Part shown: positions 25,363-33,237 of the stretch, one piece after another
How positions within the stretch are numbered: the first letter of the stretch is position 1
Layout: each line of letters begins with the position of its first letter
Assembly: GCF_001905885.1 (NCBI RefSeq)
Contig: NZ_LIYH01000008.1
Coordinates: forward strand, 62,001-126,000
Direction of reading: 5' to 3'
Length of the DNA: 64,000 bases
Source of the DNA: Streptomyces sp. CB03234
GTDB taxonomy: Bacteria; Actinomycetota; Actinomycetes; Streptomycetales; Streptomycetaceae
The notes under the pieces: model-generated
What the model was told of the DNA's origin: nothing
Seen by the model: only the letters and a program-made list of their open reading frames with translations
Databases searched by the model: none
Position numbers and translations under genes: made by a program

Positions 25363-26880
25363 TCACCCCGCCGGTGTCGCCGCCGGTGACAGGTAGCCGC
25401 GCAGGCCGGTGCGGTGGCCCAGGTCGGGGAGCCGGTGGACGCGCCAGTGGCGGGCGTAGGGCGGGATGCCGCCCAGGTCGGAGACCAGGACCGCGACCGG
25501 CCGGCGCAGGCCCAGGGCGGCGAGGCCCTGGGGCGTGATGCTGCCGTCGTGGCCCGAGGGCTGGCGGGAGGCGCACCCGGCGCGGAACGCCACCCGGATC
25601 GCGTCCTCGCCGCTGACCACACAGGGCGGGCGGACGCCCTGCGCGCGCAGCTCGGCGGCGACACGGCCGAGGGTGACGCTGTCGCGGCGTACCCGGTCGG
25701 CCACGCCGTCGAGCACCCGGTACTGCACCGCCAGGTGCGCGACGGCCGCCAGGGCCATCAGGGCGACGGCCGTGCGGCGCCCGGCCGCCCGGACCAGGCA
25801 CTGGGCGACGGGCAGGGCCAGCAGGGCGTACGCGGGCAGCAGGAAGCGCGGGGCGGCGTACCCGACGGTGAAGAGGTAGGGCGTGGCGAGCACCAGGCCG
25901 GTCACGGTCGCCAGGACGACCGGGGCACGGTGGCGGGTACTGGCGGCTGCCCACACGCCGCCCGCCACGAGCAGGGGCAGCGCGAGGAACCAGACGGCGG
26001 CGAGCGGATGCCGCCAGGGCACGTCGCAGGGGCGGCACAGCGTCCGCCCGCCGAGGGCCCGCGCATGGTCGTCGACGGCGAAGTACCAGCCGAGGTGGCC
26101 CTGGATCTCGCTGGCGCGCCGCAGCCTCGCGGGAAGGCCGCCGTAGTGCGCGTACGCCTCGGCGACCCAGGGGGCGCAGCCGAGCACCAGACCGGCCGCG
26201 AGCACGGCCACCACCGCCAGGGGCCGGCGGCGGGCCGGCCGCGTGAACGGCGCCGCCACCGCGAGGGGCAGGGCCAGCCACACCGCGTCGGTCGGGCGCA
26301 TCACCGCGGCGAGTGCCACGCCGGCGCCCAGGCCGGGCAGGGCCCACCGGTCGCCGGGGTCCCGCGCGGCGCGCAGGAAGAACCCGGCCGCGGCGAGCGC
26401 CCCGTAGGCGACCCACAGGTTCGGCATCGCCTGCGGGCCGTAGAACAACGTGACCCACAGGGTCGCGAACAGCGCCCCGCCGACCGCGAGCACCGGTACC
26501 GGCAGCAGCCGCCGCCACACCCACAGCGCGAGGAACAGGCCGCAGCCCGACAGCAGGGCCAGGTAGACGCGGAGCGCCTCCATGGACGTGGTCAGCGCCG
26601 CGACGGGCGCCACCAGGAAGCTGATGCCCCGCGCCCGGGGCGCGCTGAAGAACGCCGCCGGGGCCTGGGGGCTCACCTGGCTGACGTACACGGTCTCGTC
26701 CCAGCCGAGCCCGAGACCGGGTACGACCAGGACGAGCTGGGCGAGCGTGAAGGCGGCGGCGACGGCGGCCAGCCAGGGCAGCGGGCGCGCGGCCGTTCCG
26801 GCGGCGGGCTGGTAGCCCTCGTCCCGCGTCACGAGCGCAGCGCCCTCCCGTGAGCCTGCGATCAACCGTGCTTCCTGCAT
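25363..26880 (-). CDS. Polytopic membrane protein, GT-C glycosyltransferase type
   Basis: A 505-residue protein with about ten hydrophobic helices. The first periplasmic loop has an acidic motif (GLGWDETVYVSQVSP, about residues 56-70) as in the DD/DE loop of GT-C mannosyltransferases that use polyprenyl-phosphate sugars. The C-terminal about 120 residues form a soluble domain with few membrane segments. It probably adds a sugar to a cell-envelope acceptor. It is encoded upstream of rtcB on the same strand with a 68-base gap. Confidence 0.72.
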   Translation of the reverse strand: MQEARLIAGSREGAALVTRDEGYQPAAGTAARPLPWLAAVAAAFTLAQLVLVVPGLGLGWDETVYVSQVSPQAPAAFFSAPRARGISFLVAPVAALTTSMEALRVYLALLSGCGLFLALWVWRRLLPVPVLAVGGALFATLWVTLFYGPQAMPNLWVAYGALAAAGFFLRAARDPGDRWALPGLGAGVALAAVMRPTDAVWLALPLAVAAPFTRPARRRPLAVVAVLAAGLVLGCAPWVAEAYAHYGGLPARLRRASEIQGHLGWYFAVDDHARALGGRTLCRPCDVPWRHPLAAVWFLALPLLVAGGVWAAASTRHRAPVVLATVTGLVLATPYLFTVGYAAPRFLLPAYALLALPVAQCLVRAAGRRTAVALMALAAVAHLAVQYRVLDGVADRVRRDSVTLGRVAAELRAQGVRPPCVVSGEDAIRVAFRAGCASRQPSGHDGSITPQGLAALGLRRPVAVLVSDLGGIPPYARHWRVHRLPDLGHRTGLRGYLSPAATPAG

Positions 26881-27039
26881 GGCCCGGCCTCACTCGTCGT
26901 GTCCTGTGGCAGTACGACGGTGGCGGTCCCTCCCACCACCGTCCCCCACCACGCTGCGGGCCGACCGCGCACCGCGCACCGCGCAGGCGCGTCAGTCGGC
27001 CCAACGGCCGGGCCCGGACGGGTGACCGGGGCCGGCGGT

Positions 27040-27399
27040 TCAGCCGCTTGCCGGGAGCAGGGGGTGTGCCGTGGCCGGGGAGGGGGCGCAGAGGGTGAAG
27101 GCCGTTTCCAGGCGGGTCGCCCTGAGGATCTTGTCCACGGCGGGTGAAGGCGCGTGGAGCAGGAGCCGGACGTCTTCGGCGGCGGCCTGTCGACGGGCCC
27201 AGAGCAGGACGCGCAGGCCGGAGCAGTCCAGGAAGGTGACGCCGGACAGGTCGAGGAGGACGGTGTGCGAGCGGTCCAGCGCGGTGCGCAGTCGGCTGCG
27301 AAGCTCCTCGCCGGTGACGATGTCGAGTTCGCCGGACACGGTCAGGACGGCGTCGCCGCCGGGGTCTGTGGTGACGGAGGTGTGGAATGGGTCAGGCAT
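27040..27399 (-). CDS. STAS domain anti-sigma factor antagonist
   Basis: A 119-residue SpoIIAA/RsbV-like protein. VLTVSGELDIVTGEELRSRL is the first half, and the phosphorylatable Ser is S60 in FLDCSGLRVLLWARR. It should bind an anti-sigma kinase and free a SigB/SigF-type sigma factor. I chose the ATG at 27399, where family homology starts. The open frame extends 24 codons upstream through a tandem repeat. Confidence 0.87.
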   Translation of the reverse strand: MPDPFHTSVTTDPGGDAVLTVSGELDIVTGEELRSRLRTALDRSHTVLLDLSGVTFLDCSGLRVLLWARRQAAAEDVRLLLHAPSPAVDKILRATRLETAFTLCAPSPATAHPLLPASG

Positions 27400-27424
27400 C
27401 GCCGGATGCCCCCTTCCGTTGCCG

Positions 27425-27453
27425 GAAGCCGCGTGAAGCCGCGCGAAGCCGCC
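27425..27453. repeat. 10-base tandem repeat (three units)
   Basis: GAAGCCGCGT-type units start at 27425, 27435 and 27445, with one or two changes per unit. They lie between the STAS gene start and its possible promoter. Confidence 0.6.
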
Positions 27454-27456
27454 TGC

Positions 27457-27480
27457 ACGCCCGTCGACCAATAGGAAAAC
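27457..27480 (-). promoter_or_regulatory. Possible SigB-type promoter of the STAS gene
   Basis: On the minus strand GTTT (27477-27480) is followed after 14 bases by GGGCGT (27457-27462), near the GTTT/GGGTAT pattern of stress sigma factors of the SigB group. Confidence 0.3.
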
Positions 27481-27584
27481 GCCGCACCGGTCGCGCTGTC
27501 CACCGCCGGGGCCCGGGAGTCGGGAATCGGCCGTGCCTTCACGGATTTTTCCCGTGGGGAGAGACTGGCTGAGGGAGGTGTCCG

Positions 27585-28355
27585 ATGCTCCCTCTGGCGT
27601 CTGCTTTCGTGGAAGGTCACGCCGCCGGCATGGCCGCCGTCACCGTCGCGTACGAACGGCAGGGTGACGGCGAGCCGCTGGTCCTGTTGCACGGGGTCGG
27701 CGACGACCGGCGGGTGTGGGGGGCCGTGGCGCCGCTGATCACCGGGCGGGAGACGATCGCCATGGATCTTCCGGGCTTCGGGCAGTCGCCCGACCTGGAC
27801 CCGGCGGTGCCGCGCGACCTGGACGCGGCGGTTGCCTGGATGGGTGCGCTGTTCGCCGCGCTGGGGGTGGAGCGGCCGCATGTGGCGGGCCATTCGCTGG
27901 GCGGGCTGATCGCGTTGCGTCTGGCGCAGGCGGGGCGGGTGCGCAGTGTGACGGCGCTGGCCCCGGCGGGGTTCTGGAACGGCGCCGAGCGGAGGTACGC
28001 GTACGCGGTGCTGGCCTTGGCCCGGCAGAGCGCGGCGTGCAAGGCCGCCCTCCGGGCGGGGCGGACGTCGAGGTTGTTCAGCGGTGACATCCGTGATGTG
28101 CCGGTCACCATCGCGTGGGGCACGCGCGACCCTCTTCTGCCGCCGTGGCAGGCGGCGCGGGCCAAGGCCATGATCCCCGGGGCCCGGCTGGTGCCGCTGC
28201 CCGGCTGCGGCCATGTGCCGATGGCCGACGCTCCGGAACTGGTCGCCCGCGTCCTGCGGGACGCGAGCCGTGGTGCCCCGGCGGGGACCGACCGGACGGG
28301 CCGGACCGGCCGCACCGACCGCACCGACCGCACCGACCGCACCCCGGCCGGGTGA
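27585..28355 (+). CDS. Alpha/beta hydrolase
   Basis: A 256-residue hydrolase with oxyanion-hole motif LLHGVGDD, nucleophile S104 in GHSLGG, acid Asp in WGTRDPLLP and His in PGCGHVPMADAP. The last 22 residues are a Thr/Asp/Arg tail (TDRTGRTGRTDRTDRTDRT) encoded by 9-base repeats, with no known role. No signal peptide. The ATG at 27585 is supported by GGAGG at 7 bases. It is followed after 25 bases by a lipase maturation factor gene, so a lipase or esterase role is attractive. Confidence 0.88.
   Translation: MLPLASAFVEGHAAGMAAVTVAYERQGDGEPLVLLHGVGDDRRVWGAVAPLITGRETIAMDLPGFGQSPDLDPAVPRDLDAAVAWMGALFAALGVERPHVAGHSLGGLIALRLAQAGRVRSVTALAPAGFWNGAERRYAYAVLALARQSAACKAALRAGRTSRLFSGDIRDVPVTIAWGTRDPLLPPWQAARAKAMIPGARLVPLPGCGHVPMADAPELVARVLRDASRGAPAGTDRTGRTGRTDRTDRTDRTPAG
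28311..28343. repeat. 9-base tandem repeat in the hydrolase 3' end
   Basis: CGCACCGAC occurs three times without interruption (28311, 28320, 28329), followed by a six-base partial copy. It encodes repeated Thr-Asp-Arg in the C-terminal tail of the hydrolase. Confidence 0.8.
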
Positions 28356-28380
28356 GAGGGATCCTCCTGGGGAGGCCGCT

Positions 28381-29808
28381 GTGGAGTGGTTCACGGAGGG
28401 CGACTACTGGCTGGGCAGGCTGATCTTCCAGCGTGGCCTGGCCGCCGTGTACCTCGTCGCCTTCTTGAGCAGCCTCCTGCAGTTCCGGGCGCTCATCGGC
28501 GAGCGCGGGCTGCTGCCGGTGCCACGGTTCGTCGCGTCCGTGCCCTTCCGGCGCTCGCCCAGCGTTTTCCACCTCCACTACTCCGACCGGTTCTTCGCGG
28601 GGGTCGCGTGGACGGGGGTGGCGCTCTCCGCCGCCGTGGCGGCGGGTGCGGCCGACCGCGTACCGCTGTGGGCCTCGATGCTGATGTGGGCGCTGCTGTG
28701 GGTGCTGTACCTGTCGATCGTCAATGCCGGGCAGACGTGGTACGCGTTCATGTGGGAGTCGTTGCTGCTGGAGGCCGGCTTCCTGGCGATCTTCCTGGGG
28801 AACGAGCGCACGGCGCCGCCGGTCCTGGTGCTGTTCCTGTTGCGCTGGCTGCTGTTCCGTCTGGAGTTCGGCGCCGGGCTGATCAAATTGCGCGGCGATC
28901 CGTGCTGGCGCGACCTGACCTGCCTGTACTACCACCACGAGACCCAGCCGATGCCGGGCCCGTTCAGCTGGTTCTTCCACCACCTGCCGAGGCCCCTGCA
29001 CCGGGTGGAGACCGCCGCCAACCACGTCGCACAGCTGGGTGCCCCGGTGCTGCTGTTCGCGCCGCAGCCGGTCGCGAGCGTGGCCGCCGGCGTCATCGTG
29101 GTGACACAGCTCTGGCTCGTGGCATCGGGGAACTTCGCGTGGCTCAACTGGCTGGCCGTCCTCCTGGCGGTGACCGCGATCGACGGGGCGCGGGCCGCCG
29201 AGGTGCTGCCACTGCCCGAGCCGCCCGCCTTCGCCGCCACACCGGCCTGGTACGCGGGCACGGTGGTCGCCGTCACCGCGCTGGTGGCCGTTCTGAGCTA
29301 CTGGCCGGCCCGCAATCTGCTCTCCCGCCACCAGCTGATGAACTACTCCTTCAACCCCCTTCACCTGGTCAACACCTACGGCGCCTTCGGCAGCGTCGGC
29401 CGGACGCGCCACGAGGTGGTGATCGAAGGCACCGACGAGCCGGAGATCACCGACGACACGGTGTGGAAGGAGTACCGCTTCAAGGGCAAACCGGGTGACG
29501 TGGGCCGCGTGCCGCCGCAAATCGCCCCGTACCACCTGCGGCTGGACTGGCTGATGTGGTTCGCCGCGATCTCGCCGGCGTACGCGGTCCCCTGGTTCGC
29601 GGCGCTGCTCGTCAAGCTCCTCGACAACGACCCGGTCGTCCTCGGGCTCCTGCGCGGCAACCCCTTCGCCGGCTCCCCGCCGACGTACCTCCGCGTCCGC
29701 CTCTACCGCTACCGCTTCACCGACCGGCACGAACGGCGGCGCACCCGCGCCTGGTGGCACCGCACGCTCGTGGGCGACTACGTCCCCCCGGTCACGAAGG
29801 CGCTCTGA
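28381..29808 (+). CDS. Lipase maturation factor family protein
   Basis: A 475-residue membrane protein homologous to eukaryotic LMF1/LMF2, endoplasmic reticulum chaperones for secreted lipases. The segments FSADR-like SPSVFHLHYSDRFF, WESLLLEAGFLAIFL, RLEFGAGLIKLRGDPCWRDLTCLYYHHETQPMPGPFSWFFHHLP and LMNYSFNPLHLVNTYGAFGSVGRTRHEVVIEGT are hallmarks of the family. There are about eight membrane helices in the first 320 residues and a soluble C-terminal domain. GTG at 28381 has GGGGAGG 5 bases upstream. Its 25-base spacing from the alpha/beta hydrolase suggests a pair. Confidence 0.9.
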   Translation: MEWFTEGDYWLGRLIFQRGLAAVYLVAFLSSLLQFRALIGERGLLPVPRFVASVPFRRSPSVFHLHYSDRFFAGVAWTGVALSAAVAAGAADRVPLWASMLMWALLWVLYLSIVNAGQTWYAFMWESLLLEAGFLAIFLGNERTAPPVLVLFLLRWLLFRLEFGAGLIKLRGDPCWRDLTCLYYHHETQPMPGPFSWFFHHLPRPLHRVETAANHVAQLGAPVLLFAPQPVASVAAGVIVVTQLWLVASGNFAWLNWLAVLLAVTAIDGARAAEVLPLPEPPAFAATPAWYAGTVVAVTALVAVLSYWPARNLLSRHQLMNYSFNPLHLVNTYGAFGSVGRTRHEVVIEGTDEPEITDDTVWKEYRFKGKPGDVGRVPPQIAPYHLRLDWLMWFAAISPAYAVPWFAALLVKLLDNDPVVLGLLRGNPFAGSPPTYLRVRLYRYRFTDRHERRRTRAWWHRTLVGDYVPPVTKAL

Positions 29809-29855
29809 CGTACGCGGGGCGTGCGGCGGCGGGGCCGGTGCGCGTCCCGGCGCGC

Positions 29856-30225
29856 TCAGCCCAGGCGCTCGCGCGGGACCAGGGGCCGCAGGTGGCGCAT
29901 CGTCTGCGCCGGGTCGGGGTCGGACACCGCCAAGCGGCTGAAGGGTGCCCGCCGGCGCAGCTCGACGCACAGGACGGGCCTGCCCGACCGGACGGCCACG
30001 AAGTCGGTCTCGTCGCCGAAGTGCCGGACGCCCACGCACCGCCGCGCGGGGATCCAGACGCCCTTGCCGCACCGACCCCGCAGCGCCCGCCACCAGTCGG
30101 GTTCGATCCGGACCCGGGCGCAGCGCGGAGACCGGAACCCGTACCTGTCGGCGGCGTGCGGCCAGTTTCTCCCACCAGGACAGGCGGACGACGATGTCGC
30201 TGCCCTCCAGCACCACGCGTGCCAT
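29856..30225 (-). pseudogene. Frameshifted gene for a small PH-like conserved actinobacterial protein
   Basis: Two reading frames join into one protein. The first runs MARVVLEGSDIVVRLSWWEKLAARRR...VPVSALR from the ATG at 30225, which has GGAGGAG upstream. The second continues VRIEPDWWRALRG...VGVRHFGDETDFVAVRSGRPVLCVEL to 29856. Removing one C from the CCC run on the minus strand at 30116-30118 restores a protein of about 120 residues. That reads like a conserved Streptomyces protein I recognise only as a short hypothetical. Either a real one-base insertion or a sequencing error in a homopolymer explains it. Confidence 0.7.
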
Positions 30226-30263
30226 GACCTCTCCTCCGGCTGCATGCACTTACTGGGATAAAA

Positions 30264-30307
30264 GTTGAGTCCCCACTTGTCAAGTTGTCTGGTGTGAGTT
30301 ATATAAG
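30264..30307 (+). promoter_or_regulatory. Hsp20 promoter with HAIR-like operator
   Basis: TTGTCA (30277-30282), 17 bases, then TATATA (30300-30305) is a good vegetative promoter. Overlapping it, GTTGAGT (30264-30270), 7 bases and TGTCAAG (30278-30284) match the HspR element CTTGAGT-N7-ACTCAAG at 11 of 14 positions. Repressor bound there would block the -35 box. Confidence 0.6.
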
Positions 30308-30376
30308 AGCCGTCGCGAGACGCCCGTCGCGGCGGCGCTCGACGACACCCCGACGACACGAGGAGGCGATGACTCG

Positions 30377-30799
30377 ATGCTGATGCGGACGGATCCCTTC
30401 CGTGAGCTGGACCGACTCACTCAGCAGCTCTTCAACGGTGCGCAGCGTCCTTCGGCGATGCCCATGGACGCCTGGCGCGAAGACGGCTCCGTCTGGGTCA
30501 CGTTCGACCTGCCGGGCGTCGACCCCGGCTCCGTGGACCTGAGCGTCGAGCGGGACGTGCTGACCGTTCAGGCCGAACGCAAGCCGGTGACCGGCCGGGA
30601 GGGCGCCGAACTGGTGATCTCGGAGCGGCCGACCGGCACGTTCACCCGCCAGGTGTTCCTCGGCGAGACCCTGGACACGGAGAAGATCGAGGCGACGTAC
30701 GACGCGGGTGTGCTGACCCTGCGCATCCCGGTCGCCGAGCAGGCCAGGCCGCGCAAGATCGAGATCAGCAGCGGCGGCCGCAAGGAGCTGGGGTCCTGA
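30377..30799 (+). CDS. Hsp20/alpha-crystallin family small heat-shock protein
   Basis: A 140-residue chaperone of the Hsp18 type. The N-terminus MRTDPFRELDRLTQQLF is typical, the alpha-crystallin domain runs from about residue 33 (DGSVWVTFDLPGVDPGSVDLSVERDVLTVQAER) to GVLTLRIPVAE, and the C-terminal PRKIEI is the IxI-like oligomerisation motif. It holds unfolding proteins under heat stress. A GAGGAGG lies 10 bases before the ATG. Confidence 0.93.
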   Translation: MLMRTDPFRELDRLTQQLFNGAQRPSAMPMDAWREDGSVWVTFDLPGVDPGSVDLSVERDVLTVQAERKPVTGREGAELVISERPTGTFTRQVFLGETLDTEKIEATYDAGVLTLRIPVAEQARPRKIEISSGGRKELGS

Positions 30800-30804
30800 C
30801 TCAC

Positions 30805-30835
30805 CGGTGAGCGCCCCCGCCCGGGGCGCTCACCG
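30805..30835 (+). terminator. Terminator after hsp20
   Basis: Thirteen-base perfect arms (30805-30817, 30823-30835) with a 5-base loop, 5 bases after the hsp20 stop. Confidence 0.8.
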
Positions 30836-30890
30836 TGCGGCTCCGCGGCGTACGCACACCCATGTACACCCGACGCGAAGGGAGACCACT

Positions 30891-31076
30891 GTGGCTGCAC
30901 TGACCTGGCTGGCGATACCACTGATGGCCGGCCTTGGCGCAAGCATCTGGGCCTGGTACGTATCGCGCCCGCACCCCATGGACGTATGGACCGACGTGGA
31001 GCACCACGACCGGATCCGGGCCGCCTTCGGGCGCATGGCACCCGAGCCGGGGCTGAGCGGGGCTGAGCGGGGCTGA
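30891..31076 (+). CDS. Small single-pass membrane protein
   Basis: A 61-residue protein with one hydrophobic helix (LTWLAIPLMAGLGASIWAWYV, about residues 4-24) and a hydrophilic tail with MDVWTDVEHHDRIRAAF. GTG at 30891 has AAGGGAG upstream. The end of the gene and its stop codon are made of a 10-base tandem repeat. It resembles short Streptomyces membrane proteins of unknown role. Confidence 0.65.
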   Translation: MAALTWLAIPLMAGLGASIWAWYVSRPHPMDVWTDVEHHDRIRAAFGRMAPEPGLSGAERG

Positions 31077-31078
31077 GG
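31051..31078. repeat. 10-base tandem repeat at a gene end
   Basis: GGCTGAGCGG units at 31051, 31061 and 31071 (the last incomplete). Copy-number change would alter the C-terminus and stop of the small membrane protein. Confidence 0.7.
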
Positions 31079-31115
31079 GGCGGCGCCGCCCCTCGCGCGG
31101 CTCCCGCACCACCGG

Positions 31116-31433
31116 TCACGCCAGTGGTCGCGCGGACACGGCGGGGGTGGTGCTGCCGGGCGGCGCCGGGGACTCGTTCGACGACGCGTTGAGGATCGCC
31201 GTCAGGAGCAGCCCCACAAGGGCGATGACGACCAGGATCAGCAGGGTCCTCCTGTGCCGGTTCCGCTCAGGGGCGAGCGGTTCGCTTCCCTGGCCCTCGC
31301 GCCTTTGGCGCGCCTCCTGCCCCTCGGAGAACTGTTCGTTGAGCGTGTTCATGCGGGCGGCGAGCTCGGGGTCGTCGCTGGTGAGCCTGCGCTCTATCTG
31401 CGCCAGGATGCGCCCTTCCGACTCGTGTTCCAT
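31116..31433 (-). CDS. DUF3040 domain-containing membrane protein
   Basis: A 105-residue protein with an N-terminal ERRLTSDDPELAARMNTL segment characteristic of DUF3040 and one membrane helix (TLLILVVIALVGLLLTAIL, about residues 63-81). It has a short external Pro/Ser tail. Function unknown. It lies beside stress-type genes and has a perfect palindrome ATACGTACGTAT about 50 bases upstream (31482-31493), which could be a control site. Confidence 0.8.
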   Translation of the reverse strand: MEHESEGRILAQIERRLTSDDPELAARMNTLNEQFSEGQEARQRREGQGSEPLAPERNRHRRTLLILVVIALVGLLLTAILNASSNESPAPPGSTTPAVSARPLA

Positions 31434-31524
31434 GACGCCACCTGCTTCACGGGAAGGATTCGCGCGGGAGAAGCCACTCGTATACGTACGTATTCTCCCC
31501 CATCGAACGTTTCATCCGTACCGG

Positions 31525-32685
31525 TCATCCGTACCGGCCCTTCTCCAGGCGGCGGGGAGGGGTGCCGGCGAGTCGCGCCAGGAGCGGCCCCGCGATGGCG
31601 AGGACGAAGACGTACGCGGTGACCAGTGGGGCGAGGTCGTCGTTGACCGTGCCGACCAGGCCGATGATGACGATGGAGAACTCGCCGCGCACGATGAGTG
31701 CCGTCCCGGCGCGCAGCCGGCCCCGGCGGCCCACTTGGTCCCGGGAGGCGGCGTACTGGCCGGTGAGGAGTTTGGTTGCGGCCGTGACCGCGGCCAGGGC
31801 CATGGCGGCCGGCAGGAGCGGCACCAACTCGTCCGGGCCGACCGACAGCCCGATGGCCAGGAAGAAGATCGCCGAGAACAGGTCCCGCAGGGGGCTGAGC
31901 ACCGCCCGGGCCCGGTCGGCGGTCTCGCCGGTGAGGGAGAGGCCGACGAGGAACGCGGCCACCGCCGCGGTGGCATGGACGAGTTCGGCGAGCGCGGCGA
32001 CGATCAGGGTGAGGCCGAGGACCCGCAGCATCAGCTGCTCGGCGTCGGGGTGCGACAGCAGCCGGCCCAGGTGATGACCCCACCGGTAGGAGGCGGCGAA
32101 GGCCGCCAGCACCGCACCGACCGCCGCGAGGACCCCGAGCACGGCCTGCCACCAGGGGCCGCCGGAGGCGAGGACGGCCAGCAGGGGCAGGTAGGCGGCC
32201 ATGGCGAAGTCCTCCATGACCAGCACGGACAGGATCGCCGGGGTCTCGCGGTTGCCCAGTCGTCGCAGGTCGGCCAGGAGCCGGGCGACCATGCCCGAGG
32301 AGGAGACGTACGTAGCGCCCGCCAGGGCCAGGATGCCGACACCGTCCAGGCCGAGGAGCCATCCGGCCACCGCGCCCGGCACCGCGTTCAGGACGAGGTC
32401 CACCAGGGCGGAGGGCACGTGCCGGCGCATGCTGACCGTGAACTCGGTGAGGGAGAACTGCAGCCCCAGGGTGAGCAGGAGCAGGACGACCCCGATGGCG
32501 GCCCCGGTCTCCACGAACTCGCCGGCGGCCGGGACGGGCGCGATCCCGCCCTCGCCCAGGGCGAGGCCCGCGAGCAGGTAGAGCGGGACCGGCGAGAACG
32601 TGAAGCGGCGCGCCACGGCACCCAGCACGCTGAGGGCGGTGAGGATGAGGCCGAGCTCCAGCAGCAGCGTGACGGGAGTACGCAC
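31525..32685 (-). CDS. CPA2-type cation/proton antiporter (KhtU-like)
   Basis: A 386-residue protein with about 12 membrane helices. It has the CPA2 signatures PLYLLAGLALGEGG, GATYVSSSGMVARLL, LVMEDFAMAAYLPLLA (ion-binding Asp in the ED pair) and IVRGEFSIVIIGLV. It lacks the cytoplasmic Rossmann domain of KefC, as expected when a separate regulatory subunit exists. That subunit is encoded just upstream, its stop ending 2 bases before this GTG. The pair probably exports K+ (or NH4+/Na+) in exchange for H+. Confidence 0.9.
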   Translation of the reverse strand: MRTPVTLLLELGLILTALSVLGAVARRFTFSPVPLYLLAGLALGEGGIAPVPAAGEFVETGAAIGVVLLLLTLGLQFSLTEFTVSMRRHVPSALVDLVLNAVPGAVAGWLLGLDGVGILALAGATYVSSSGMVARLLADLRRLGNRETPAILSVLVMEDFAMAAYLPLLAVLASGGPWWQAVLGVLAAVGAVLAAFAASYRWGHHLGRLLSHPDAEQLMLRVLGLTLIVAALAELVHATAAVAAFLVGLSLTGETADRARAVLSPLRDLFSAIFFLAIGLSVGPDELVPLLPAAMALAAVTAATKLLTGQYAASRDQVGRRGRLRAGTALIVRGEFSIVIIGLVGTVNDDLAPLVTAYVFVLAIAGPLLARLAGTPPRRLEKGRYG

Positions 32686-32687
32686 AC

Positions 32688-33167
32688 TCAGCCCTGGACG
32701 ATCCGGTCCACGCCGGCGATTCCGTCACGGGTCCCGATCACGACCAGGACGTCACCGGCCCGGAGCCGTTCGTCCGGCGTCGGCGACGCGATCACGTCCT
32801 CACCACGGACGATCGCCACGACGGAGGCACCCGTCCGGGTCCTTGCCCTGGTACGTCCCAGCGGCCGACCCGCGTACGGGCTGGAGGACCGGACCTCGAC
32901 CTGGCCGGACAGCAGTCCGGGCACCTCCTTGGTGAGGTCGGCGAAGCGTTCCGCGATGCGCGGAGCCCCCAGGATCTCGGCGACCGCGTCCGCCTCCTCG
33001 CTGTTGAGCCGCACCACGGGACGGCCCTCGTCGGGGTCGCCGCCCACGTAGACGACCAGCTCGAAGTCACCGGTCCGGCCCGCGACGATGCCGATCCGGA
33101 CCCCCTCGTGGTTGGTGAACTCGTACCGGATCCCCACCCCGGGCAGGAGTACCTCGGTGACGTCCAT
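32688..33167 (-). CDS. Antiporter regulatory subunit with TrkA-C domain (KhtT-like)
   Basis: A 159-residue cytoplasmic protein. The N-terminal half (VLLPGVGIRYEFTNHEGVRIGIVAGRTGDFELVVY) matches KhtT, and the C-terminal half is a RCK-C/TrkA-C nucleotide-sensing domain (EVRSSSPYAGRPLGRTRARTRTGASVVAIVRGEDVIASPTPDERLRAGDVLVVIGT). It should gate the antiporter encoded downstream, responding to pH or cyclic di-AMP as known for KhtT. The ATG at 33167 is where homology starts. Confidence 0.88.
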   Translation of the reverse strand: MDVTEVLLPGVGIRYEFTNHEGVRIGIVAGRTGDFELVVYVGGDPDEGRPVVRLNSEEADAVAEILGAPRIAERFADLTKEVPGLLSGQVEVRSSSPYAGRPLGRTRARTRTGASVVAIVRGEDVIASPTPDERLRAGDVLVVIGTRDGIAGVDRIVQG

Positions 33168-33237
33168 GCGCTCATCATCACCGGTGCGCGAGGCCCGGCC
33201 CCGGTACGCACGTCCCAGGCGTGTCAGCGTCCGGGAC

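Noticed and set aside
25295..27004. Upstream in-frame extension of rtcB giving a very large protein of over 1000 residues
   Set aside because: The extension is Arg/Pro/Gly-rich, lies opposite to codon bias and overlaps the membrane glycosyltransferase gene in another frame; RtcB homology starts at 25294 after AGGAGG.
28105..30249. Long minus-strand open frame of over 700 residues antisense to the lipase maturation factor
   Set aside because: Only its first 35 codons (30225 to about 30120) are real, as part of the frameshifted small gene; the rest is a shadow of the plus-strand gene.
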